The notes under the pieces were generated by a model that had not been told where the DNA came from, did not search any database, and saw only the letters and a program-made list of their open reading frames with translations. Shown here in pieces: positions 53,168 through 60,899 of a stretch of 64,000 bases of DNA; positions within the stretch are counted from its first letter, which is position 1, and each line of letters opens with the position of its first letter. Source of the DNA: Flavobacterium filum DSM 17961 (GTDB lineage: Bacteria > Bacteroidota > Bacteroidia > Flavobacteriales > Flavobacteriaceae); the NCBI RefSeq assembly GCF_000425465.1, contig NZ_AUDM01000010.1:1-64000 (forward strand), written 5' to 3'. The translations under genes and the position numbers were made by a program.

Positions 53168-53947
53168 CTAGTTAACAATTACCTTTTTCCAAGTCTTTTG
53201 ATTATCATTTACTAACTCAATCAAATAAATACCCGTTGAAAGTCCGTTAACTTCTACATTAACAACTTCTTCATTATTTTCAGTAAAAATGGTTTTTACA
53301 AAAGCTCCGGTTTGAGTGTAAATATTAACTTGATTTAAATACGTTTTTGTTTGAATAGAAAATTCACCTTTAGATGGATTTGGATACAATTTTGATGCTT
53401 CTAATGAAAAATCTTCTACACCCAATGTAGTTAATGGCACATCAAATGATAATCCTCTGTTTCCACCACCATGATTAGACATTACAAAGGAAGCTGAACT
53501 AGCTCTAGCCCATGCTAAATCAATCGTGTTATCCGCAAAATTAAAAGTATAATCATTTGAATCTCCGGTATTAAATGGACGCGTGTAAACCAATGTTCTT
53601 CTCCCTGCAACAGGAGAATTATTTTGATTTGTAACCAATGTCCAGTTATTAATTGGATCTATACTTGGTGTAGAACCAATACCGCCATGTTTTGCGTCAA
53701 CTAAAGTTGTATTGTTCCAATAAACTAAATCTGTTCCGGATTGCATCCCAAAATCAAAAGAACCAAATTGTAATGCAAAATATCGGTCATTTGGACCCGA
53801 AAGTGTCAACGTAACGGTTGAAGTTCCACTATCTAACAAAAGTGCAGCCGTCATATTTGAGGTTAAATTAACAACACCGGTAGATTTTTGTTGAGCAAAT
53901 CCTGCAAAACTTAATAATGTTAAACATAGCAAAGTAATTTTTTTCAT
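53168..53947 (-). CDS. T9SS-secreted DOMON-like (putative heme-binding) protein
   Basis: This 259-residue protein has a signal peptide ending FAQQ. Residues ~25-170 fit the DOMON/DoH pattern: STVTLTLSGPNDRYFALQFG, FGMQSGTDLVYW, NNWTL, YTRPFNTGDSNDYTF, IDLAWA and SNHGGG. Met68 and His159 sit where DOMON cytochromes such as that of cellobiose dehydrogenase have their heme ligands; this is inference by pattern. Residues ~185-259 are a type A T9SS sorting domain (LYPNPSKGEFSI, TGIYLIEL, KKVIVN). The protein should be displayed at the cell surface as a heme or sugar binder, in a cluster with a c-type cytochrome and YceI. Confidence 0.75.
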   Translation of the reverse strand: MKKITLLCLTLLSFAGFAQQKSTGVVNLTSNMTAALLLDSGTSTVTLTLSGPNDRYFALQFGSFDFGMQSGTDLVYWNNTTLVDAKHGGIGSTPSIDPINNWTLVTNQNNSPVAGRRTLVYTRPFNTGDSNDYTFNFADNTIDLAWARASSASFVMSNHGGGNRGLSFDVPLTTLGVEDFSLEASKLYPNPSKGEFSIQTKTYLNQVNIYTQTGAFVKTIFTENNEEVVNVEVNGLSTGIYLIELVNDNQKTWKKVIVN

Positions 53948-53952
53948 AAATA

Positions 53953-54471
53953 TTATTTTAAAAGGTTAGTAATTTCATTATTTCCGGAAAAAACAGCATA
54001 TTCAAAAGCAGTTTTCCCTTTTTTATCTATTTTAGATTTATCAGCACTTGCAGCTAAAAGTGCTTTTACCAATTCTATATTCCTAAACTGAACTGCATAC
54101 ATTAAAGCTGTTGTTCCGTTTGAATCAGTTAAATTGACATTACAATTATTTTTCAATAGAAAAAGTGCAATTTCGTTATTACCGTTGACCGAACAAGCCA
54201 TCAAGGCCGAACCCATTTCGCTAACATAGTTTATATCACACCCTTTTTCAATCAACATTTTAGCTACTGAATTGTTACGTTTGTAACAGGCTAAAATTAG
54301 TGGCGTATAACCGGATTCATTTTTTGAATCAATACTTGATTTATTATTTTGAAATGCCCGATTTAATTCATCAACTGAACCTGAACGGGCAATATCAAAA
54401 ATAGATTTCTGTGCGGAAACATTCCATACAATAAAAAGGATCGATATTATTAGTTTACTTTTCAATTTCAT
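53953..54471 (-). CDS. Exported ankyrin-repeat protein
   Basis: This 172-residue protein has a signal peptide (IISILFIVWNVSAQ) and about four ankyrin repeats (ESGYTPLILACYKRNNSVAKMLIEKG-type, GSALMACSVNGNNEIALFLL-type, GTTALMYAVQFRNIELVKALL-type). Periplasmic ankyrin proteins act as scaffolds; one in Pseudomonas supports a periplasmic catalase. It starts 1 nt after the OB-fold gene and ends 5 nt before the DOMON gene, so it belongs to the same operon. Confidence 0.85.
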   Translation of the reverse strand: MKLKSKLIISILFIVWNVSAQKSIFDIARSGSVDELNRAFQNNKSSIDSKNESGYTPLILACYKRNNSVAKMLIEKGCDINYVSEMGSALMACSVNGNNEIALFLLKNNCNVNLTDSNGTTALMYAVQFRNIELVKALLAASADKSKIDKKGKTAFEYAVFSGNNEITNLLK

Positions 54472-54472
54472 T

Positions 54473-54877
54473 CTATTTTACGATACTACATTGATCCATT
54501 TTTAATTCTTCTAACAAATCATCATAACCTACAAATCTTCCTTTTACCTTTATGGTTTGGTTTACTCTCAAATCTTTTAAATCACTTTTAGATAAAGTAA
54601 AAAATAACTTTTCATCCACCATTAAAGAATTATTGTTAGTATCTACAGAGGAAATTTTTCCATAGGTTTCTATCGTTTTATCAGCAAATTTTTGGGAACT
54701 CTCTTCTGAATTTTCTAAAAAAGCATTGCTCAATTCCGCTACTGAAAGAGTGAATTGTGCTTTTTCTTGAGCAATATTGCGGTGATCTTTGTATAAGTAA
54801 AAATAAAGAAATACTGCCGTAAATACAGCACTTACCCCGATAAGTAATAAAAAGAATTTTAACTTATTTTTTTTCAT
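54473..54877 (-). CDS. Membrane-anchored OB-fold (tRNA_anti-like) protein
   Basis: This 134-residue protein has one N-terminal membrane segment (FFLLLIGVSAVFTAVFLYFY) and a short helical region. The C-terminal ~70-residue OB-fold resembles the tRNA_anti-like family (ETYGKISSVDTNNNSLMVDE, TIKVKGRFVGYDDLLEELKMDQC). In this exported form it is unlikely to bind tRNA; it may bind a protein or ligand. It is the first gene of the minus-strand run and divergent from the cytochrome gene, with a 72-nt gap between them. Confidence 0.7.
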   Translation of the reverse strand: MKKNKLKFFLLLIGVSAVFTAVFLYFYLYKDHRNIAQEKAQFTLSVAELSNAFLENSEESSQKFADKTIETYGKISSVDTNNNSLMVDEKLFFTLSKSDLKDLRVNQTIKVKGRFVGYDDLLEELKMDQCSIVK

Positions 54878-54949
54878 AGCAAGAACAAATTTATTTATTT
54901 TTTTTTAATCTTAATAACTTTTATTTAATTTTACTAAAAAATTGCAAAA

Positions 54950-55315
54950 ATGTATACAAAGAAAAATTTCCTGTTCGGACTTTGTTGTTCCGTATTTTTT
55001 TATGGTTGTACTTCAGATAGTTTATCAGATTTAACAGAACTTGATAATATCACGGAAGTAAAATATAACCAAAACATTAAATCAATTATTGACAACAACT
55101 GTATTAGTTGTCATGGAGCTACACCAACAAGTGGAGCACCTAATTCTTTACACACATACGAATTAGTAAAAGATGCGGTTTTAAACCTTGATTTAATTGA
55201 TAGAATTTCAAGAGCAGAAGGCACACCCGGTGCCATGCCTTTAGGTGGGCCTCGCTTATCTCAATCGGATATAAATAAAGTAATTCAATGGAACACTGAT
55301 GGCTTAATGGAATAA
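54950..55315 (+). CDS. Small c-type cytochrome lipoprotein
   Basis: This 121-residue protein has a lipoprotein signal with Cys20 (FFYGC), one heme c motif Cys51-x-x-Cys54-His55 (CISCH) and a candidate distal ligand Met96 in PGAMPLGG. Downstream segments (LSQSDINKVIQW) are typical of class I cytochrome folds. It should sit on the periplasmic face of a membrane and carry electrons. It starts 72 nt from the divergent OB-fold gene and ends 3 nt before a YceI gene, strong evidence for a shared operon. Confidence 0.85.
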   Translation: MYTKKNFLFGLCCSVFFYGCTSDSLSDLTELDNITEVKYNQNIKSIIDNNCISCHGATPTSGAPNSLHTYELVKDAVLNLDLIDRISRAEGTPGAMPLGGPRLSQSDINKVIQWNTDGLME

Positions 55316-55318
55316 AAA

Positions 55319-55858
55319 ATGAAAAAAAATCTTACTTTATTGCTTCTTGTCATAACTGTTTCAGCTTTTGCACAAGATAAAATGATTACCAAAACTGGTA
55401 AAATTACATTTGAAGCCTCCGTTCCTTCCTTTGAAGAAGTGAAAGCAACAAATGAAAGTGTTTCTTGTGTCTTAAATACAAAAACCGGAGAAATAGCAGC
55501 CTTGGCTTTACAAAAATTTTTTCGCTTTAGAATTGCCTTAATGGAAGAACATTATAATGAGAATTATGTTGAAAGCGATAAATTCCCAAAAGCAACTTTT
55601 AAAGGAATAATTGAAAAATTCTCCGCTACCAATTTAGATAAAAACGGGAAAGATTATACCATTAAAGGCACTTTAGAATTGCATGGTAAAACTAAAGAAA
55701 TTCAAATTACCGCTAAAATCAGTAAAACAGATAAAGGAATTGAAATTAAAAGTGATTTTGCTGTTAATGCAGATGATTTTGCAATTGAAATCCCAAGTAT
55801 TGTCAGCAAGAAAGTTTCAAAGAAAGTCAATATAAAACTTGATTTTACTGTAAAATAA
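55319..55858 (+). CDS. Periplasmic YceI-family protein
   Basis: This 179-residue protein has a signal peptide (LLLLVITVSAFAQD) and a YceI domain: GKITFEASVPSFEEVKATNES, FRFRIALMEEHYNENYVESDKFPKATFKG-type region, and YTIKGTLELHGKTKEIQITA. YceI proteins bind isoprenoid lipids. Directly after a c-type cytochrome, a role with quinones or another isoprenoid electron carrier is plausible. It differs from the lipoprotein YceI at 20386 in having a cleavable signal. Confidence 0.88.
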   Translation: MKKNLTLLLLVITVSAFAQDKMITKTGKITFEASVPSFEEVKATNESVSCVLNTKTGEIAALALQKFFRFRIALMEEHYNENYVESDKFPKATFKGIIEKFSATNLDKNGKDYTIKGTLELHGKTKEIQITAKISKTDKGIEIKSDFAVNADDFAIEIPSIVSKKVSKKVNIKLDFTVK

Positions 55859-55896
55859 AAAAATCCCAAGTGATTTATTCTTGGGATTTTCTTTTT
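55857..55896. terminator. Bidirectional terminator between yceI and carB
   Basis: Stem aaaatcccaag / cttgggatttt with a 9-nt loop, then a T-rich tail, between convergent genes. Confidence 0.85.
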
Positions 55897-55897
55897 T

Positions 55898-58750
55898 TTA
55901 TTTGCTTAAATACATTTTCCTTCTGGAGTACAATTCATAAAATTGGTCATCTTTTAAATCATCAATAAACAAAATACTTTCTCCTGTTGATTTCATTTCC
56001 GGACCTAACTTTTTATTAACCCCATGAAACTTACTAAAGGAGAAAACCGGTTGCTTAATCGCATATCCTTTTAATTGCGGATTATACGTAAAATCCGTCA
56101 CTTTATTTTCTCCTAACATAATTTTGGTGGCATAATTTACATATGGTTCACCATACGCTTTTGCAATAAATGGTACTGTACGTGAAGCTCTTGGATTGGC
56201 TTCAATGATGTAAACGATATCATCTTTTATCGCAAATTGAATATTGATTAAACCAACTGTTTTCAAGGCCAAAGCAATTTTTTTAGTATGCTCTTTTATT
56301 TGTTGCATCACAAACTCACCCAAGTTAAAAGGTGGTAAAGTAGCATTACTGTCACCGGAATGTACTCCACATGGTTCAATATGTTCCATGATTCCGATGA
56401 TATACACATTCTCCCCATCGCAAATGGCATCCGCTTCTGCTTCAATCGCTCCATCTAAATAATGGTCTAAAAGCAATTTATTTCCGGGAATATTCTTCAA
56501 CAAATCAATTACATGTTCTTCTAATTCTTGCTTATTGATAACGATTTTCATTCCTTGTCCCCCTAATACATAAGAAGGTCTTACCAACAATGGAAAATCC
56601 AACACATCAGCTAAAGCAGAAGCTTGGTCAGCATTTTCAGCAACTCCGAATTTTGGATAAGGTATTTTTAACTCTGCTAATAATTCAGAAAAACGTCCTC
56701 TATCTTCAGCTAAATCTAATGCATCAAAACTGGTTCCTAATATTTTAATTCCGTATCGATCTAATTTTTCGGCTAATTTCAATGCAGTTTGTCCACCTAA
56801 TTGAACGATAACACCTTCCGGTTTTTCATGTTGAATGATATCATAAATATGTTCCCAAAAAACAGGTTCAAAATACAATTTATCAGCCGTATCAAAATCG
56901 GTTGAAACCGTTTCCGGATTACAATTGATCATAATGGTTTCATACCCACATTCTTTTGCAGCCAAAACCCCGTGCACACAAGAATAATCAAACTCAATTC
57001 CTTGCCCAATTCGATTGGGTCCGGAACCTAATACGATTATTTTTTTTCTATCTGTAACTACACTTTCATTGTGCACGTATCGCTCACCAGATGGTGTTTC
57101 AATTTCTGCTTCAAAAGTGGAATAATAATAAGGTGTTTGTGCTTTAAACTCAGCTGCACAAGTATCTACCAATTTATAAACTCGATTGATGGAAAGTTCT
57201 TCTCTTTTTTTATGCACCTGACTTTCTAAACAGCGAATCATATGAGCAATTTGTCGATCAGCAAACCCTTTTTGTTTAGCTTCTAACAATAATTCTTTGG
57301 GTAATGTATCGATTGTATAATTAGAAATTTCTTTTTCCAATAAATGTAATTCTTCATATTGCTTTAAAAACCACATATCAATTTTTGTAATCTCATGAAT
57401 TCGACTCAATGGAATTCCCATTTGAATAGCATCATAAATCACAAAAACGCGATCCCAACTGGCGTGCGTCAATTTATCAATGATTTGCTCATAGTTTTTA
57501 TATCCTTTTCCATCGGCTCCCAATCCGTTACGTTTTATTTCTAGAGATTGTGTTGCTTTATGCAATGCTTCTTGAAAGGAACGTCCGATTCCCATTACTT
57601 CACCAACCGATTTCATTTGGAGTCCTAATGTTCTGTCTGCACCTTCAAATTTATCGAAGTTCCAACGTGGAATTTTAACAATCACATAATCCAAAGTAGG
57701 TTCAAAAAGTGCCGAAGTTGATTTGGTAATTTGGTTTTGCAATTCGTCCAAATGATACCCCAAAGCTAACTTTGAAGCTATTTTCGCAATAGGATAACCT
57801 GTTGCTTTTGAAGCTAAAGCAGATGAACGTGAAACTCTCGGATTAATTTCAATCGCCACAATATCTTCTTTTTCATCTGGAGAAACGGCAAATTGTACGT
57901 TACAACCTCCTGCAAAATTTCCGATACTTCGCATCATCAAAATAGCCATGTCTCGCATTTTTTGAAAAGTGGTATCCGATAAGGTCATCGCAGGGGCAAC
58001 GGTTATACTATCCCCGGTATGAATTCCCATCGGATCCATATTTTCAATGGAACAAATGATGACAACATTATCATTTTTATCGCGAAGTAGCTCTAATTCA
58101 TATTCTTTCCAACCCAATAAAGCCTTATCAATCAACACTTCGTGAATAGGCGAAGCTTCTAAACCTCTGGTTAGTAATTCATCAAAATCCTCTTTTCTGT
58201 GTACAAAAGCAGCTCCGGTTCCTCCTAACGTGAATGATGGTCGAATCACCAGAGGAAAACCAAATTCTTGAGCAATTTCTTTTCCTTTCAAAAAGGAAGT
58301 GGCTGTTTTAGCAGGAGCGGCTCCTACTCCTATTTTTTCTAATAGTTGTTTGAATTGTTCTCTATCTTCGGTAATGTTAATAGCATTAATATCCACCCCA
58401 ATTAATCGTACACCAAAATCAGCCCAAATTCCTTTTTCATCTGCTTCTAAACATAAATTTAAAGCCGTTTGTCCACCCATGGTAGGAAGTACCGCATCAA
58501 TATTGGGGTGTTTTTTAAGAATTTCAATAATTGATTTTGTAGTTAATGGCAGTAAATATACATGATCGGCCATACTCGGGTCAGTCATAATGGTTGCCGG
58601 ATTGGAATTGATTAAGATGACTTCAATTCCTTCTTCTCTGATGGAACGGGCGGCTTGCGAACCAGCATAATCAAATTCACAGGCTTGTCCAATTACAATT
58701 GGTCCCGAACCAATGATTAAAACCGATTTAATAGAATTGTCTTTAGGCAT
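55898..58750 (-). CDS. carB: Carbamoyl-phosphate synthase large subunit, lacking the allosteric domain
   Basis: This 950-residue enzyme makes carbamoyl phosphate for pyrimidine and arginine synthesis. It has two ATP-grasp halves: half 1 starts SVLIIGSGPIVIGQACEFDY, with PSFTLGGTG and EINPRVSRSSALASKATGYP; half 2 starts IIVLGSGPNRIGQGIEFDY, with PSYVLGGQGM and EANPRASRTVPF. The protein ends soon after 'GPEMKSTGESI', about 120 residues short of E. coli CarB. The missing part is the MGS-like domain that binds UMP, IMP and ornithine. carA is not adjacent. Confidence 0.94.
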   Translation of the reverse strand: MPKDNSIKSVLIIGSGPIVIGQACEFDYAGSQAARSIREEGIEVILINSNPATIMTDPSMADHVYLLPLTTKSIIEILKKHPNIDAVLPTMGGQTALNLCLEADEKGIWADFGVRLIGVDINAINITEDREQFKQLLEKIGVGAAPAKTATSFLKGKEIAQEFGFPLVIRPSFTLGGTGAAFVHRKEDFDELLTRGLEASPIHEVLIDKALLGWKEYELELLRDKNDNVVIICSIENMDPMGIHTGDSITVAPAMTLSDTTFQKMRDMAILMMRSIGNFAGGCNVQFAVSPDEKEDIVAIEINPRVSRSSALASKATGYPIAKIASKLALGYHLDELQNQITKSTSALFEPTLDYVIVKIPRWNFDKFEGADRTLGLQMKSVGEVMGIGRSFQEALHKATQSLEIKRNGLGADGKGYKNYEQIIDKLTHASWDRVFVIYDAIQMGIPLSRIHEITKIDMWFLKQYEELHLLEKEISNYTIDTLPKELLLEAKQKGFADRQIAHMIRCLESQVHKKREELSINRVYKLVDTCAAEFKAQTPYYYSTFEAEIETPSGERYVHNESVVTDRKKIIVLGSGPNRIGQGIEFDYSCVHGVLAAKECGYETIMINCNPETVSTDFDTADKLYFEPVFWEHIYDIIQHEKPEGVIVQLGGQTALKLAEKLDRYGIKILGTSFDALDLAEDRGRFSELLAELKIPYPKFGVAENADQASALADVLDFPLLVRPSYVLGGQGMKIVINKQELEEHVIDLLKNIPGNKLLLDHYLDGAIEAEADAICDGENVYIIGIMEHIEPCGVHSGDSNATLPPFNLGEFVMQQIKEHTKKIALALKTVGLINIQFAIKDDIVYIIEANPRASRTVPFIAKAYGEPYVNYATKIMLGENKVTDFTYNPQLKGYAIKQPVFSFSKFHGVNKKLGPEMKSTGESILFIDDLKDDQFYELYSRRKMYLSK

Positions 58751-58793
58751 GTTGTTGTGTTATAGAAGTTTAGTTGTTTTTCAGTTGACAAGG

Positions 58794-58831
58794 TATAAAA
58801 AAAAGGCGTTACTGAAAAGAGTAACGCCTTT
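58794..58831 (-). terminator. Terminator of rpmH
   Basis: The perfect 12-bp stem aaaggcgttact / agtaacgccttt with a 6-nt loop is followed on the minus strand by a T-tract. It lies 22 nt past the rpmH stop codon. Confidence 0.85.
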
Positions 58832-58853
58832 ATATTTGATTAAAAACTAATCA

Positions 58854-59015
58854 TTATTTTTTGTGTCTTGGTTCGCAGGAAACAGTTAATTTGTGTCTTC
58901 CTTTGGCTCTTCTACGAGCAAGGACTTTTCTACCATTTGCAGTAGCCATTCTATCCATAAACCCGTGTTTATTTCTTCTTTTTCTTTTCGATGGTTGAAA
59001 TGTTCTCTTACTCAT
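58854..59015 (-). CDS. rpmH: 50S ribosomal protein L34
   Basis: This 53-residue, very basic protein reads [19 protein letters not shown], then [18 protein letters not shown], the highly conserved L34 pattern, with a short C-terminal tail ([13 protein letters not shown]) common in Bacteroidota. The gene has its own promoter-like element and terminator and stands between carB and the divergent TPR-like gene. Confidence 0.97.
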   Translation of the reverse strand: MSKRTFQPSKRKRRNKHGFMDRMATANGRKVLARRRAKGRHKLTVSCEPRHKK

Positions 59016-59076
59016 TGTTTTGTATCTTTAAAATCGTGTATAAATATCTTTGTTTGGGTTTCTTAAAAACCGAGTG

Positions 59077-59084
59077 CAAATATA
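59077..59084 (-). promoter_or_regulatory. -7 element of rpmH
   Basis: The minus strand reads TATATTTG, matching TAnnTTTG, with a leader of about 55-60 nt before the rpmH ATG. It is divergent from the element at 59141-59148. Confidence 0.55.
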
Positions 59085-59140
59085 CAAAGACTTTTTTTTC
59101 TCGCAAGTGGTTTTCTAAAAATATTTTCAATTCCTTTTAT

Positions 59141-59148
59141 TACCTTTG
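59141..59148 (+). promoter_or_regulatory. -7 element of the TPR-like membrane protein gene
   Basis: TACCTTTG matches TAnnTTTG, 24 nt before the ATG at 59173. It overlaps the start of a longer in-frame reading, supporting the later ATG. Confidence 0.55.
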
Positions 59149-59172
59149 CAAACACAAAAAAATAAACAGATT

Positions 59173-59688
59173 ATGTTTCATAAAAATATCAAATTAGTTC
59201 TTGCTGCTTTACTTTTTGCCACTGCTATATGGCAATTTACCGAAAATAATATCGGAAATGGAATCTTTTTACTTCTTCTAATCAGTATTCCGGTAGTGTT
59301 GTATTTTAAAAACGAATACATCTTAATGGCTTTTTTCAAATTGAGAAAGCAAGATTTTGAAGGAGCAAAAGTTTGGTTGAACAAAATTAAAAACCCTGAA
59401 GGAGCGTTGGTTAGAAAACAACAAGGTTATTTTAATTATTTACATGGCTTAATGATTGCTCAAACCAATTTAAACCAAGCGGAAAAATATTTCAAAAAAG
59501 CAATTGAATTAGGACTTTCGTTAGACATGGATCTAGCGGTGGCAAAATTAAATTTAGCAGGAATAGCGATGTCTCGCAGAAGAAAAATTGAAGCCACTAA
59601 CCTTATCAACGAAGTGTCAAAATTAGATAAACAAAACATGTTGAAAGATCAAATTACGATGATGAAACAACAATTAAAGAAGATTTAA
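59173..59688 (+). CDS. Membrane protein with TPR-like repeats, unknown function
   Basis: The ATG at 59173 gives 171 residues. Two N-terminal membrane segments (LVLAALLFATAIWQF; GIFLLLLISIPVVLYF) are followed by a helical region of TPR-like pairs (GYFNYLHGLMIAQTNLNQAEKYFKKAIELG; AVAKLNLAGIAMSRRRKIEATNLI). The helical part faces the cytoplasm by the positive-inside rule. I do not recognise a named family. It stands alone between rpmH and the thioredoxin-like gene. Confidence 0.75.
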   Translation: MFHKNIKLVLAALLFATAIWQFTENNIGNGIFLLLLISIPVVLYFKNEYILMAFFKLRKQDFEGAKVWLNKIKNPEGALVRKQQGYFNYLHGLMIAQTNLNQAEKYFKKAIELGLSLDMDLAVAKLNLAGIAMSRRRKIEATNLINEVSKLDKQNMLKDQITMMKQQLKKI

Positions 59689-59714
59689 TTCTTAATTTTC
59701 CTATAATTTAAAAG

Positions 59715-59747
59715 AACCGTTTTATGTGTAGTAAAGCGGTTTTTTAT
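59715..59747 (+). terminator. Terminator of the TPR-like gene
   Basis: Arms aaccgtttta and taaagcggtt (one wobble) with a 7-nt loop are followed by a T-tract. Confidence 0.75.
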
Positions 59748-59829
59748 TGGTTATCAATACTTTATTGACAAAAAATTTGGAAATGTTAATAACTTTATAT
59801 ACATTTGACTGTGTTAATATACTAATCAA

Positions 59830-60522
59830 ATGAAAAAGTTATTAGTACTATTATTCCTTTTCCTGATTCCTCAACTGCTTTCCAGTCAAGAAAACAGCAG
59901 ACTTTTTTCTGATGCTGTTCGTACCAATTTCAGTAAATTCAGAAGTCAAAGTAATCAAGCTTACAAAGAAGGTAACTTTGAAAAAGGCCAATTTTTATTT
60001 GATAGTTTAGTTCAAAACCAATTAATTGGTTCAAAATTTAATGATTACTCACTCAAAAGAGTTTCGAGTAAAAAACTAAAAATCAGTAAAGTAAAAAAAC
60101 CTATTTTTCTTATTACGTATGCTTCATGGTGCGTTCCATCTAAAGGCGAAATACCTGCTATAAATAAACTTGCCAAGCAATATAAAGACGTTGAATTTAT
60201 TGTCATTGTTTGGGGGAAGAAAAAGGAAGCGAAGAAATTTGCCAAGAAATTCAGTAGTAATATTGAAGTTTGCTATGCCGATAAAAATTATAAAAATGAC
60301 AATGAAATAGTAAGCAACATGAAGGAAACACTCGGTTTTCCGACTAGTTATATCATTGATTCCAATCTTCAAGTGGTAAATATCAAAAGAGGCTCCATTT
60401 CAATTCCGTATAAAACGCCAATGAAAAAAGCATTAGAAGAAAATTATAATGTATTTAATCTAAAAATAACCGAATTGATAAATCATCAAAATCAATTCAA
60501 CGGAATGGTGATTTCCAACTAA
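59830..60522 (+). CDS. Exported thioredoxin-fold protein with a single active-site cysteine
   Basis: This 230-residue protein has a signal peptide (LLVLLFLFLIPQLLSSQ). A thioredoxin/TlpA-like domain follows from about residue 85: PIFLITYASWCVPSKGEIPAINKLA, and a cis-Pro region GFPTSYIID near residue 180. The motif is WCVPS (Cys101, Ser104) rather than CxxC, so it cannot form the usual intramolecular disulfide. It may act as a monothiol reductase, an isomerase-like factor or a binding protein in the periplasm. It stands alone, convergent with the TSUP gene. Confidence 0.8.
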   Translation: MKKLLVLLFLFLIPQLLSSQENSRLFSDAVRTNFSKFRSQSNQAYKEGNFEKGQFLFDSLVQNQLIGSKFNDYSLKRVSSKKLKISKVKKPIFLITYASWCVPSKGEIPAINKLAKQYKDVEFIVIVWGKKKEAKKFAKKFSSNIEVCYADKNYKNDNEIVSNMKETLGFPTSYIIDSNLQVVNIKRGSISIPYKTPMKKALEENYNVFNLKITELINHQNQFNGMVISN

Positions 60523-60523
60523 A

Positions 60524-60895
60524 TTATTTTCCAAAAAGTAATTTACCCGCTACTAATAGAAGAGCTATTCCAAATATCTTTTTCAATATTTTTTGATCAA
60601 TTTGTACGGCAAATTTACTTCCGATATACCCTCCCACTACAAAGAAAATGGCAATTATAGCTGCATATTTCCAATCTACATAACCTTCTTTGTAATAATT
60701 TATGGCAGCCAATAGAGTAACTGGAACGGATAAAACAGCCAAACTGGTTCCTTGAGCCTCATGTTGGGACAATCCTAATAGTAACAATAATGGAACCATA
60801 ATGAGACCTCCACCAATACCAACCATCCCGCTCAGTAAACCGGCTAATAAACCAATCAACAATAAAAATAGTAAGGTGGAAACACTCATTTTCAT
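60524..60895 (-). CDS. Half-size TSUP (TauE/SafE) family membrane protein
   Basis: The ATG at 60895 gives 123 residues (60889 is an alternative). It has four membrane segments with the TSUP motif GLLSGMVGIGGGLIMVPLLLLLGLS-type (kept in part as GMVGIGGG) and a later GGYIGSKFA. Typical TauE/SafE proteins have two such repeats in about 250 residues; this one has a single repeat and probably works as a dimer. The family exports sulfite or organosulfonates; the substrate here is unknown. It begins 4 nt after the lytic transglycosylase stop codon. Confidence 0.85.
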   Translation of the reverse strand: MKMSVSTLLFLLLIGLLAGLLSGMVGIGGGLIMVPLLLLLGLSQHEAQGTSLAVLSVPVTLLAAINYYKEGYVDWKYAAIIAIFFVVGGYIGSKFAVQIDQKILKKIFGIALLLVAGKLLFGK

Positions 60896-60899
60896 TTGA

